Assembly (NCBI GenBank): GCA_002293375.1
Contig: DBDA01000027.1
Span: 1-64,000, forward strand
Source of the DNA: Odoribacter sp. UBA944
Lineage (GTDB): Bacteria > Bacteroidota > Bacteroidia > Bacteroidales > Marinifilaceae
Length of the DNA stretch: 64,000 nt
Direction: 5' to 3'
Shown here: positions 26,413 through 34,454 of the stretch, piece after piece
Numbering within the stretch: position 1 is the first letter of the stretch
Layout: every line of letters starts with the position of its first letter
The notes under the pieces: generated by a model
Told to the model about the DNA's origin: nothing
Database searches by the model: none
What the model saw: the letters and a program-made list of their open reading frames with translations, nothing else
Program-made: the position numbers and the translations under genes

Positions 26413-28729
26413 ATACACATACATACCCTGGAGCCGGTTGTTCGTTCCGTCACTCCTGTTCCTGTTAACGGCCTGTTCCACCACCCGGAAATTGGGAGAG
26501 GGGGAAGTATTGTATACAGGCGTGAAAAAGATCCGGGTAGAAACGCCGGAAAAATTCAAATTGGAGGGCAAGCAAGGCTCTGCGTTGAAGCAACCGCTTT
26601 CCGTCCCTCCGAACAACCCGTTGTTCGCTCCTTACATCCGCACGCCTTTCCCGGTTGGATTGTGGGTGTACAACTGGGATGTTCCGAAAGAAAAAGGCTT
26701 GAAAAGCTGGCTTTATAAAAAATTGTCCCAAAAGCCGGTACTGATCTCCGCCGTACAGCCGGAACTACGGGTACGCATGGTGGAAAATACGATGAAAGAC
26801 TACGGTTTTTTCGGAACACAGGCATCTTACGAGGTGATCCCGAACAAAAGAAATCCGAAAAAAGCAAAGATCAGCTACCGGGTCATCCTGCCGCAGCCGG
26901 TCCGTTACGATACGATAGCACTGGCAAAATGGCCGGCTGGGTTGGACACCTTGCTGCGGCGGTCCATGGCGCTGACCACCATGAAGCCCGGCGACCAGTA
27001 CGATATCAACATCATGGAACAGGAACGGGAACGGATCACGACGACTTTCCGGAACCGGGGCTATTACTACTTTCAACCCAATCACATCGAATTTCTGGTA
27101 GACACCAACCGGGTAAAGGGAAAAGCGGATGTCCGGATCGCCCTGAAACAGGGAGTTCCGGAGGTAGCTCTTCACCCATACCGGATCAAGGAAGTGCAGG
27201 TTTTGCTGACGGGAGATAGCCGGAGGGCCCGTCCGGATACCCTGATGTACGATAGCCTGAAGATCACCTATACGCTTCCGCAACGCTTAAAACCCCAGGT
27301 GATCGCCAGAGCCGTGCGCGAACGTCCCGGTCAGTTGTACACAACCTGGCGGCAAAGCCGGACACAAAGCGATGTGGTCCGCTTGGGCGTGTTCCGCTAC
27401 GTATACCTGAACATCGACCGGACCGATACGTTGGCCGGCCGGTGGCTCCACTACCGGATCTCTGCCGATTACGCCCAGCCCATCGACACGGAAGTGGAAT
27501 TCGGGATTACTTCCAAATCCAACAACCTGCTGGGCCCCGGTCTGGCGTTGACACTCTCCAACAAAAATATGTTCCGGCGGGCGCAGGTTTTCTCCCTCAA
27601 ACTGACCGGAGCTTACGAATGGCAGGTTGGCGGGCATAAAGCGGCAGTGGGGAAATCCGGGCTGATCAACTCCTACGAGTTGGGATTAAGTCTGGGGCTT
27701 TCGGTACCGCGTTTGGTGGTACCCAAATTTATGCAGGCCAACCGCGACCGGCAGGAGAAGACCCAGTTTCAGATCGGCTCCGATCTGCTGAACCGCCACT
27801 CCTATTTCCGGATGCTCTCCCTGTGGGGAAGCGCTACATACGATTTCAACTCCTCCCGCAGGCATTACCACACCATTGTTCCCTTTAAACTGAACTACAC
27901 CCACCTGCTGCGTACCTCGCCCGAATTTGACTCGACCTTAGTGAACAACCGGGTCATCGAACGCAGTTTCCGCGACCAGTTCATACCTTCTCTTTCTTAC
28001 ACCTATACGTACGACCGAAGGATCACCTACCGCCGCCCTCACCGCTTCTTCTGGCAAACCACCCTCATGGAAGCAGGGAACATGGTTTCGGGGATCATGT
28101 CGCTTTTCGGCCACACGGGCGAAGGGAGGAAACTGTTGGGGAACAGCTACTCCCAATTCCTGAAACTGACCACCAGCGTGATCTATTACCGTCAATTGAA
28201 CGAACGCTCCTACCTGGCTTTCCATCTAGCCGGAGGGCTCGGTTACGCCTACGACAATGCCCGGGTGATGCCCTACAGCGAACAGTTTTACTCCGGTGGC
28301 TCCAACAGCCTGCGCGCCTTCCAGATCCGCTCCATCGGACCGGGCAGTTACTATCCGGACGATCTGGCTCTTTTCTCTTATTTGGACCGGACCGGCGACG
28401 TGAAAATAGAAGGAAGTGTGGAGTACCGATTCCACATTTCGGGAGGCATGAACGCCGCCTTCTTTCTGGACGCCGGGAACATCTGGCTGTTGCGAAAAGA
28501 CAGCGCCCGGCCGGGAGGAGAGCTGATGTTGAAACAACTGTGGGACAAATTCGCTCTGGGAACCGGCTTTGGCCTCCGGTACGACATTACCTACTTAGTC
28601 GTCCGGGCCGATCTGGGCATCGCCCTGCACGCCCCCTATCCAACCGGAAAACCGGGCTACTTCAACATCCCCCGCTACGGCTTCCGGGACGGCCTGGTGC
28701 TGAATTTAGCCATAGGTTATCCCTTCTAA
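26405..28729 (+). CDS. tamL: BamA/TamA-family lipoprotein TamL, partner of TamB
   Basis: From ATG 26405 the protein has 774 residues. The frame is open 81 bp further upstream, but the lipoprotein signal (LFLLTACSTTRKLGEGEVLY; lipid Cys in TACS) begins only after 26405. The start lies inside the last codons of tamB, an 8-bp overlap that argues for coupled translation and a physical partnership. POTRA modules precede a 16-strand barrel with GGSNSLRAFQIRSIGPGSYY, and the C-terminal strand is LNLAIGYPF. It is a paralogue of the protein at 17717-20029. The 3' end overlaps the convergent acetyltransferase gene by 24 bp. Confidence 0.9.
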   Translation: MNRYTYIPWSRLFVPSLLFLLTACSTTRKLGEGEVLYTGVKKIRVETPEKFKLEGKQGSALKQPLSVPPNNPLFAPYIRTPFPVGLWVYNWDVPKEKGLKSWLYKKLSQKPVLISAVQPELRVRMVENTMKDYGFFGTQASYEVIPNKRNPKKAKISYRVILPQPVRYDTIALAKWPAGLDTLLRRSMALTTMKPGDQYDINIMEQERERITTTFRNRGYYYFQPNHIEFLVDTNRVKGKADVRIALKQGVPEVALHPYRIKEVQVLLTGDSRRARPDTLMYDSLKITYTLPQRLKPQVIARAVRERPGQLYTTWRQSRTQSDVVRLGVFRYVYLNIDRTDTLAGRWLHYRISADYAQPIDTEVEFGITSKSNNLLGPGLALTLSNKNMFRRAQVFSLKLTGAYEWQVGGHKAAVGKSGLINSYELGLSLGLSVPRLVVPKFMQANRDRQEKTQFQIGSDLLNRHSYFRMLSLWGSATYDFNSSRRHYHTIVPFKLNYTHLLRTSPEFDSTLVNNRVIERSFRDQFIPSLSYTYTYDRRITYRRPHRFFWQTTLMEAGNMVSGIMSLFGHTGEGRKLLGNSYSQFLKLTTSVIYYRQLNERSYLAFHLAGGLGYAYDNARVMPYSEQFYSGGSNSLRAFQIRSIGPGSYYPDDLALFSYLDRTGDVKIEGSVEYRFHISGGMNAAFFLDAGNIWLLRKDSARPGGELMLKQLWDKFALGTGFGLRYDITYLVVRADLGIALHAPYPTGKPGYFNIPRYGFRDGLVLNLAIGYPF

Positions 28730-29374
28730 ATCATCCTTATCCACCTCTGCGGCCGCCCGCTCAAACTCCTTCTGGTGGGGTAGTACCCGTTTTTCCATCG
28801 GCGGAAACGAAGCGTCAAAAGCTTCCACGCCGCTTTCGTCCGGATATAGCGCGCCGGAGAGTTTAATGATACCCGTCACATTGTCCAAAGCGCCATCAAA
28901 AAGCGGCAGCATCATAATGCCGGTGTAAAACTTGCCGTCCGGCATAGTAATGCTCCACTTTTTCGTTCCGGTAAACCCGTAAGGATGGTAATGATACGTA
29001 AAACCGCCGAGTACAATGGCACGGTGTCCAAGGGCTTTTGCGCTCGCTATGGCATGCGTGATGAGTTTGCGGCCAAACCCTTGACGGTGCAATTCGGGCG
29101 TAATGCTGACCGGCCCCAAATGCACGATGGGAACTTCGTCACCCGCCGGCGTTACCACCCAAGCGTGGGTAAAATGGATACTGCCGACAATCTCGCCCTC
29201 CCGTTCAATCACAAATGACAGTTCGGGTATGTAGTCCCCGTGGCTGCGCATGGTATGGACGAGGTAATGCTCGCTGGCCCCCGGAGCGTATAAATTCCAA
29301 AATGCTTTGCGGGTAATCTCCTCAACCCGCCTGTAATCAGCCGGTTGTTCGTTGCGTATGGTAATTTTCTTCAT
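28706..29374 (-). CDS. GNAT-family N-acetyltransferase
   Basis: The 222-residue protein has the GNAT fold in residues 3-165. The acetyl-CoA segment is LGPVSITPELHRQGFGRKLITHAI, with the RQGFGRKL form of motif A. VLGGFTYHYHPYGFT follows. This matches the putative acetyltransferases (COG3153 type) whose substrate is generally unknown. A winged-helix remnant sits 4 bp upstream on the same strand, and a -7 box lies at 29586-29593. The convergent 24-bp overlap with tamL means no terminator fits between them. Confidence 0.9.
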   Translation of the reverse strand: MKKITIRNEQPADYRRVEEITRKAFWNLYAPGASEHYLVHTMRSHGDYIPELSFVIEREGEIVGSIHFTHAWVVTPAGDEVPIVHLGPVSITPELHRQGFGRKLITHAIASAKALGHRAIVLGGFTYHYHPYGFTGTKKWSITMPDGKFYTGIMMLPLFDGALDNVTGIIKLSGALYPDESGVEAFDASFPPMEKRVLPHQKEFERAAAEVDKDDLEGITYG

Positions 29375-29378
29375 TGCC

Positions 29379-29522
29379 TTAATTGATTTTCCAATAACCT
29401 GTTTTGTCAGAACCCACTCGTTCGATTTTGTTTTCTGCTTTAAGAATATCCATCTGCCGATATATAGTTCTTTCTGTTACGGACAATATCTTCGCCAATT
29501 CTTTGACGGTAATCGACGGCAT
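29379..29522 (-). pseudogene. Remnant of a RecG/AlbA-like regulator: C-terminal winged helix only
   Basis: A 47-codon frame starting at ATG 29520-29522 encodes TVKELAKILSVTERTIYRQM, then residues reading IERVGSDKTGYWKIN. This is the C-terminal winged helix-turn-helix found at the end of AlbA_2/RecG-like ATP-binding regulators of 350-550 residues. Nothing of the ATP-binding part is present upstream; the frame meets a stop before any further homology. I therefore read it as the surviving 3' end of a deleted gene. It could still be translated, because a -7 box lies about 64 bp upstream, in which case it would be a 47-residue DNA-binding peptide leading into the acetyltransferase gene. Confidence 0.6.
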
Positions 29523-29585
29523 TTGTGTTATTATATCAACACCACTATTGGTAATTTACGGCGATAGATTACAGACCATATTTTG

Positions 29586-29593
29586 CAAATATA
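29586..29593 (-). promoter_or_regulatory. Bacteroidota -7 box upstream of the winged-helix remnant and acetyltransferase
   Basis: The minus strand reads TATATTTG, matching TAnnTTTG. Transcription would begin a few bases further left and cross the remnant into the acetyltransferase gene. Confidence 0.5.
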
Positions 29594-29898
29594 GTGAAAT
29601 AGTCAATAGTATCTTCCGCAATTAAGGTTATGCACTTTCTAATCCCTATTTCCCCGACTTTTCACAGGTACATCATAAAAATACCCTCCCTCTTTTGAAA
29701 ATGCAACGGATTTCGTATATTGCACACAAACCAATGTCCCGGAATAACCGAAAAAATACCCTCGTCTCTAACACGCACATATATGCAACCTGATACTTTG
29801 ATCCCCTTTCCGGTAAAAATCTCCGGCCGCATATCATGCAGTTCCGGAGATACAGAATCTCTTCTCCAAACAGATATTACAGAATTATAACGATCTAT
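29594..29898. other. Non-coding stretch with small repeats
   Basis: I see no gene here. It contains a 12-bp direct repeat (AAAAATACCCTC at 29677-29688 and 29752-29763) and a 7-bp inverted repeat (TCTCCGG/CCGGAGA, about 29820-29850). None has an assignable role. It leads directly into the 11-bp repeat array. Confidence 0.5.
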
Positions 29899-29997
29899 GA
29901 CCGGTTTATGGACGGTTTACCACCGGTCTACGGACGGTCTATCACTGGTATTATAAAGGCAGTGTAAAGGCCATGTAAAGGCCACATAAAGGCACAA
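29899..29997. repeat. Nine degenerate 11-bp tandem units
   Basis: Nine consecutive 11-bp units can be cut without gaps. The first five resemble GGACGGTCTAC (for example 29910-29920 and 29932-29942). The last four resemble TAAAGGCCATG (29954-29997). The strict 11-bp period is close to one DNA helical turn. A second array with the same period lies at 61649-61714. The array is non-coding; an open minus-strand frame crossing it looks like a shadow. Confidence 0.75.
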
Positions 29998-30121
29998 GAG
30001 GATACAGACTATGCCGAAAACGACAATACAACTTGACATCCGGAAAATCGGCTGCTCCTGTTAGTGAAGGAGGATGGCCTCGCGGTGCTCGGCGATCCCT
30101 TATGCTGCCGCAGGCGTCCGT

Positions 30122-30241
30122 GCAACCGAAATCGAAAATTCCTGCGGAATAAACAGGATAAAAAACAAGAACCGCTTTCAAGCGAGCTTGAGCGGTTCTT
30201 TCTTTTTATCCTAACCCTGTCGGGTTTTCGATTTCGGTTGC
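30122..30241. repeat. 120-bp nested palindrome, contains the tRNA-Ser terminator
   Basis: Three nested perfect inverted repeats share one centre. The outer arms are 17 bp (30122-30138 with 30225-30241, GCAACCGAAATCGAAAA and its complement). The middle arms are 10 bp (30155-30164 with 30203-30212, AGGATAAAAA). The inner arms are 10 bp (30167-30176 with 30191-30200, AAGAACCGCT), with a further 6-bp TCAAGC stem inside. The inner stem followed by U-rich sequence works as a terminator on either strand. The outer arm ends on the discriminator base of tRNA-Ser. The outer 17-bp arms go beyond what a terminator needs. Confidence 0.8.
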
Positions 30242-30328
30242 GGAAAGAGGGGGATTCGAACCCCCGAAACCCTTTAGAGGTTTACACGCTTTCCAGGCGT
30301 GCCAGTTCAGCCACTCCTGCACCTTTCC
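30241..30328 (-). tRNA. tRNA-Ser (anticodon GGA)
   Basis: The minus strand folds as an 88-nt class II tRNA. The acceptor arm GGAAAGG pairs with TCTTTCC (one G-U pair), with discriminator G as required for serine tRNAs. The anticodon loop CTGGAAA places GGA at 30292-30294. A long variable arm (TAAACCTCTAAAGGGTTT region) follows, then the T-loop GGTTCGAATCC. CCA is not encoded. A -7 promoter box lies at 30340-30347, and the palindrome at 30122-30241 supplies the terminator. Confidence 0.96.
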
Positions 30329-30339
30329 GTTACGGCGGG

Positions 30340-30368
30340 CAAAGATAGGAGAAAAAGGCAGAAACAAA
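30340..30368 (-). promoter_or_regulatory. tRNA-Ser promoter
   Basis: The minus strand has TATCTTTG (30340-30347), a perfect -7 box, 11 bp from the tRNA 5' end. A TTTG lies at 30365-30368, 17 bp upstream of the -7 box, and can serve as the -33 element. Confidence 0.65.
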
Positions 30369-30486
30369 AAATAAACCGGTAATATTATTCGATGATTGTT
30401 TTGTTTCCATGATCAATATGTGTGTTCCAAAGTTGCATTTTCCGGATCCCGAACAGGAATAGCGGTTTATTGAGGGATTTTGAAAC

Positions 30487-30494
30487 TACTTTTG
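30487..30494 (+). promoter_or_regulatory. Bacteroidota -7 box upstream of the HdeD-like gene
   Basis: TACTTTTG matches TAnnTTTG, 38 bp before the ATG of the HdeD-like gene at 30533. The A-rich leader (AAGAAAAATAAAAACATA) is typical of the phylum. Confidence 0.55.
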
Positions 30495-30532
30495 GTACAA
30501 AACGTTTTTAAGAAAAATAAAAACATACTGCT

Positions 30533-31078
30533 ATGGAAACAAAACAGGCTAAACCGATCCGCGCCAAATACTGGTGGGTTACACTATTGGTAGGAATAAT
30601 TGCTGTGATATGCGGCATCTGGGTATTCAGCCATCCCGTTGCGTCTTATTACACACTCGCCATCTATTTTGCTGTTATGCTCTTTGTATTGGGTATCAAC
30701 GAAATAGTGAATGCCGTTGACCACAGAAAAACCAGGAATTGGGGATGGGGGCTTGCTATGGGGATATTGGATGTGGTCATAGGATTCATTTTGATCCTGA
30801 ACATCCATTTATCGGCCGTTATGCTGCCTTATGTTCTTGGCTTTCTCCTGATGTTTTGGGGCATCGGGTTTATTGTGTGGGCAACCGACCTGCAGGCATT
30901 AAAGGTAAAAAACTGGGGTTGGATGCTTGCCTGCGGGATCCTTACGATGTTGTTTGCATTCATGATTATTTTCCATCCGGTTTTCGGAGCCTGGAATATT
31001 GTCATGTGGACAGGATTGGCACTTCTTTTCGGAGGAATATCCGCAATCATTTTATCTTTTTCTCAAAAAAGATATTGA
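30533..31078 (+). CDS. HdeD/DUF308-family membrane protein
   Basis: The 181-residue protein has six predicted transmembrane helices arranged as three pairs: VTLLVGIIAVICGIWVF, LAIYFAVMLFVLGINEIV, GLAMGILDVVIGFILIL and three more. Each pair has the DUF308 pattern 'G-x4-G-x6-P'. It resembles E. coli HdeD, an inner-membrane protein linked to acid resistance, but its function outside enterics is not established. The gene stands alone, with its own -7 box. Its stop is 3 bp from a copy of the dispersed 14-bp motif. Confidence 0.85.
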   Translation: METKQAKPIRAKYWWVTLLVGIIAVICGIWVFSHPVASYYTLAIYFAVMLFVLGINEIVNAVDHRKTRNWGWGLAMGILDVVIGFILILNIHLSAVMLPYVLGFLLMFWGIGFIVWATDLQALKVKNWGWMLACGILTMLFAFMIIFHPVFGAWNIVMWTGLALLFGGISAIILSFSQKRY

Positions 31079-31080
31079 CT

Positions 31081-31094
31081 TTTAAACAAACTCT
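31081..31094 (+). repeat. Dispersed 14-bp motif, near copy
   Basis: TTTAAACAAACTCT differs by one base from the consensus TTTAAACAGACTCT. It lies between the convergent HdeD-like and addB-like genes, where no other terminator is visible. Confidence 0.5.
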
Positions 31095-31106
31095 TAATAG
31101 CAGGGA

Positions 31107-33923
31107 TCACCTGTTGCAGATACCGGCGTATGGACAGTTCCTGCACTTGTCCGGATTTCCGGTTTGCAGGAAGGGGCGGGCCGGATCGAACAGCTCTTCC
31201 AGCAGCGTAACAAGGTGGCCGGAGAGTTCCTCCCGATAAGGAGCAAAATCCGATACGGGGACCTTCTCCTGTTGCAGGCGGTAGTCGTACTCCCTTTCAA
31301 ACAGCAGTTTAGCGTTGTAGATGCCGGGGATTAGCACCTCGCCGGGATGTTTCCGGGTATAAATCAAACAATAGAGCAACGTTTGCAGGGCGGCTTTGTT
31401 CCGGGTCTTGTTTTCCGGGTCGAAAAGAGCCGGAATGTCCTTGAACGCAGTGGTATCGGCCCCGGTCTTGTAGTCTAAGATCCGGGTCGTTCCGCCGATC
31501 CGGTCGATCCGATCGATCACTCCGCCGATAGATACCGTTTTCCGACCTTCCGGGGTGTTGATGGAGATACCGGTTTGGTAGCGCTCCTCCATGGAGAGGA
31601 TCCGGAACGGGGCGAACTGTTTGTCGTACCGGAACATCCGGTCCAAGTATTTCCGGATCACGTCGAGTACAAGTTCGTTACTGCCGTTTTCCAGCAGCCG
31701 GACGGTCGGGGCGTCGTACATGCCGTGGTAAGCCTTCCGGATAGCCTGTTCCGTGCCGGTTTTATCCAGTAAGATCCGGTCGATGACCTCCGTAGTGATC
31801 TCCCCTCCGATAAAGGGAAGGTAGAGCGCCCGGGCGCTTTCGTGAAAGATATTGCCCAGCAGCCGGTGGTCCAACTCCTCTGCAACCTCCTCCTTTTCCC
31901 GGATCCCGGCCACATACCGGAAATAGAAACGGAGCGGACAGTCGATGCAGGCGTTCAGGGCGGAAGGAGAGAGGATCTTATCCCCGGTAGCCAAATAAGC
32001 GCTGAGCCGTTGCAGTACCTCCGGACTTTTTTCGATCCGGATGGGAAGCGGCTCTCCGGCGGAGATGGTATGCTGCAAACTGTATTCCCGGACCGGCAAG
32101 CCCGACTCGTATTTGATCTGATAAAGAAAACGGCTCATCTCGCCGGAGTTCAGGCCCTGGGATTGGTTGTTGAAGAGAATGCGGATGTTTTCGGCCCGTT
32201 GCAACAACCGGTAAAAATAGTAGGCGAACAGAGCATCCTGGTGTTCCGGTACAGGCAGGGAAAACCCTTTCCGGAGGTTGTACGGAATAAACGACGAAGC
32301 AAAAGAGCTCTTGGGAAGGATCCCCTCATTGGCCGAAAGGATCACGACATTCTTAAAGTCCAGCATACGGGTCTCCTGCAATCCCATGATCTGAAGCCCC
32401 TCCAACGGTTCTCCCGAGAACGGGATGGAAAGGGTGTTCAATATCTTCCCGATGATCCGGAGGTAAAATGGGTTGTCCGGTTCCATGCCCTCCTCCTCAA
32501 AGGTATTTTTCAACGTTTGGATAGCCGTATAAAAAGCAAAAATACACTCCTTTTCGAGCGACTGAAGGCCTTCGTCAGCCGTTTCCGTTCCCTGCAACAG
32601 GAGCGACAGCACCTGCAACAGGTACTCCGCCGTTCCGCCCGGTGTTCCGGAAAAGACAACCCGGCCCAACTCGTTGAAGTGAAGAGTTTCGGCTGGGATA
32701 TAAACGATGTTTTTCTCCTGGACCGTTCGGATGATCCGGTCGATCTCCTCCGGCGCGCTTGCCCGGATCAGCGGATGGTTCAGCAGGGGGATTACCGGCT
32801 TGTAGTAAAAATAGGCGGCCCCGCCCGAAGTTTTGGTGTAGGCCGGCAACTCTCCCAACAGGGAGACCAAAGCAGAAACGGAGCTGTTCCGGGCGGGATA
32901 CCCCATGGTGACATTGACCTTTTGGATACTTTCCGGCAGAGAGTGTATCACGGGGATTAACATCCCCTCGTCGCACAGCACTACGGCGCTTCTGACGCTC
33001 TCCGGCTCGCTGAACGCCTGCAACAATTCCGGGAGCAATTTGGCCTGGCCGGCGGATGCGGGGACGGAAATCAACTCTATCTGCTTGCCGTTGTGTTTGA
33101 AATTATTGAAGTTCCCGGCGTCTAATTCGTTGGGAAACAGCGTCAGGTTTTCCCGGATAAAACGGCCTGCCTCGTGTGCCTCGTTGGCCGTATAGTAGAG
33201 ATCGTAATCCCAGTAGAAACGGGCCTTGTGATTGTTCCGGCAGTAGGTAAATATCTGTTTTTCGCAGGCATTCAGGGCATTAAACCCGGCAAATACCAAG
33301 TTTCCGGGAAGCTCAAATGTTTCGATCTGTTCGTAAAATCGGCGGATCCCCATTCCTTCGTAGCAGAGTTGTTTCCGAAACAACTCTTCCCGGAACCGGC
33401 TGTAAACGGGCCAAAGGTTGTCCCACACCCGCAGAAATTCCGATTGTTCGTTGCTGAGGTTCTGCGGATTGAAGCTGCTCCAAAAGGAGTGTATCACTTC
33501 TACCTGTTCCTCCGAAAGGTAAGAGAAGCCGTAATCCAACTTTTTATAGGCTGCCAGATTGGAAAAGAGATCCTTCGCATCGGCCAGATACTTGTCTAAA
33601 TCGTCGAAATCTTCCAACAGCATGTTTCCCCAGAAGTAGAAATCTTCAAACTTTTCTTCTGTCCCGCTGCATGCTTTGTACACTTTATACAGTTTGATGA
33701 TGAGCGACACCGGGTCCGCTTTTTTCAACCCGGTGTACCGTTCAATAAACTCATTCAGCGTTACGATCTCCGGCATCCAGATCGGCCGGTCAACCAATCG
33801 GGACAGTTCCTCCGCCAAAAAAAGGCCGGCCCTTTTGTTGGGGAACACCACGGTCACCTCTTTGAAATTCCCCCGGTGGCGGGACATCAGGTCGCGGGCA
33901 AGCAAGGCAAGAAATGAGGGCAT
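31107..33923 (-). CDS. AddB-like PD-(D/E)XK nuclease/inactivated helicase
   Basis: From ATG 33923 the protein has 938 residues. A TTG start 21 bp earlier overlaps the -7 box and is rejected. The N-terminal superfamily-1-like region (VVFPNKRAGLFLAEELSRLV) has no good Walker A motif, as in AddB subunits. The C-terminal RecB-type nuclease domain shows GNIFHESA (His) and GGVIDRIDRIGGTTRILDYKTG (Asp and the D-x-K catalytic pair). Cysteines in NACIDCPLRFYF and in KCRNCPYAGICN resemble the 4Fe-4S staple of AddB. It should process double-strand breaks with an AddA helicase. No addA gene lies in the window. Confidence 0.87.
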   Translation of the reverse strand: MPSFLALLARDLMSRHRGNFKEVTVVFPNKRAGLFLAEELSRLVDRPIWMPEIVTLNEFIERYTGLKKADPVSLIIKLYKVYKACSGTEEKFEDFYFWGNMLLEDFDDLDKYLADAKDLFSNLAAYKKLDYGFSYLSEEQVEVIHSFWSSFNPQNLSNEQSEFLRVWDNLWPVYSRFREELFRKQLCYEGMGIRRFYEQIETFELPGNLVFAGFNALNACEKQIFTYCRNNHKARFYWDYDLYYTANEAHEAGRFIRENLTLFPNELDAGNFNNFKHNGKQIELISVPASAGQAKLLPELLQAFSEPESVRSAVVLCDEGMLIPVIHSLPESIQKVNVTMGYPARNSSVSALVSLLGELPAYTKTSGGAAYFYYKPVIPLLNHPLIRASAPEEIDRIIRTVQEKNIVYIPAETLHFNELGRVVFSGTPGGTAEYLLQVLSLLLQGTETADEGLQSLEKECIFAFYTAIQTLKNTFEEEGMEPDNPFYLRIIGKILNTLSIPFSGEPLEGLQIMGLQETRMLDFKNVVILSANEGILPKSSFASSFIPYNLRKGFSLPVPEHQDALFAYYFYRLLQRAENIRILFNNQSQGLNSGEMSRFLYQIKYESGLPVREYSLQHTISAGEPLPIRIEKSPEVLQRLSAYLATGDKILSPSALNACIDCPLRFYFRYVAGIREKEEVAEELDHRLLGNIFHESARALYLPFIGGEITTEVIDRILLDKTGTEQAIRKAYHGMYDAPTVRLLENGSNELVLDVIRKYLDRMFRYDKQFAPFRILSMEERYQTGISINTPEGRKTVSIGGVIDRIDRIGGTTRILDYKTGADTTAFKDIPALFDPENKTRNKAALQTLLYCLIYTRKHPGEVLIPGIYNAKLLFEREYDYRLQQEKVPVSDFAPYREELSGHLVTLLEELFDPARPFLQTGNPDKCRNCPYAGICNR

Positions 33924-33941
33924 ATCGGCGGTATTTGAGTG

Positions 33942-33973
33942 CAAATCTACATATTTTCAGTATGTAAATCAAA
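33942..33973 (-). promoter_or_regulatory. Promoter of the AddB-like gene
   Basis: The minus strand has TTTG at 33970-33973, a 20-bp spacer and TAGATTTG at 33942-33949. This is one of the best full matches to the Bacteroidota promoter (TTTG, about 19 bp, TAnnTTTG) in the window. It fixes the start codon at 33923. Confidence 0.75.
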
Positions 33974-33989
33974 CTCTGAAAGATACACA

Positions 33990-34003
33990 TTTAAACAGAC
34001 TCT
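33990..34003 (+). repeat. Dispersed 14-bp motif, perfect copy
   Basis: TTTAAACAGACTCT lies between the addB promoter and the accessory island, close to the left edge of the island. Confidence 0.7.
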
Positions 34004-34047
34004 CAAATAAATACAAATTTTTAGAGAGAAAAATTATAAGATATGGT

Positions 34048-34055
34048 TATTTTTG
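34048..34055 (+). promoter_or_regulatory. Bacteroidota -7 box upstream of the restriction relic
   Basis: TATTTTTG matches TAnnTTTG, 26 bp before the ATG of the hsdR remnant. It probably was the restriction-operon promoter and may still drive the parA-rel pair. Confidence 0.55.
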
Positions 34056-34081
34056 CATACAACTTCTGATAATACAACATT

Positions 34082-34422
34082 ATGTCTCCTGAAGAAAAAG
34101 CAAGGTTAATAATCGACAGAAGACTGGAAGAAACAGGATGGCAAGTGGTCGACAGAAATGACTATTCGCCGTCAGTTTCTGCTGTTGCTGTTCGGGAAGG
34201 TTTGAGTTGTGGTGCGGACAAAATCAACGCCCATTAACCGAAAGTCAGAAAGAAATTATGAAACAGATTGTGGGTTACATTGTAGCAAATGGGGCTTATA
34301 CTAATGAAGATTTGCGGGAAGAAAATGTGCAGGTTTTTGCGCAGTTAGTGAGGAATTTTGGAGAGGCGAGTGTGGTTGAGGAGGTGTTGGAATCGTTGAG
34401 TTCATTTTTATTAGCAGTATAA
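34082..34422 (+). pseudogene. hsdR remnant: type I restriction subunit reduced to its two ends
   Basis: Two reading frames meet here. The first (ATG 34082, stop 34237, 51 codons) encodes MSPEEKARLIIDRRLEETGW and onward, the N-terminus of HsdR subunits. The second frame (about 34234-34422) encodes LTESQKEIMKQIVGYIVANG and ends in VVEEVLESLSSFLLAV, matching the extreme C-terminus. About 2-3 kb that should encode the nuclease, helicase and translocase domains is missing. The junction is out of frame, so no functional restriction subunit can be made. The ParA gene starts 32 bp downstream. Confidence 0.82.
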
Positions 34423-34454
34423 ATTAAAAAAATAATCACTTATTTAAATTAAAT

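Noticed and set aside
29899..29997. The 11-bp array considered as a CRISPR
   Set aside because: Units are 11 bp, directly adjacent, without spacers, and no cas genes are in the window.
33924..33944. TTG start of the AddB-like gene at 33944
   Set aside because: It overlaps the -7 promoter box at 33942-33949, so the transcript should begin downstream of it; ATG 33923 is used.
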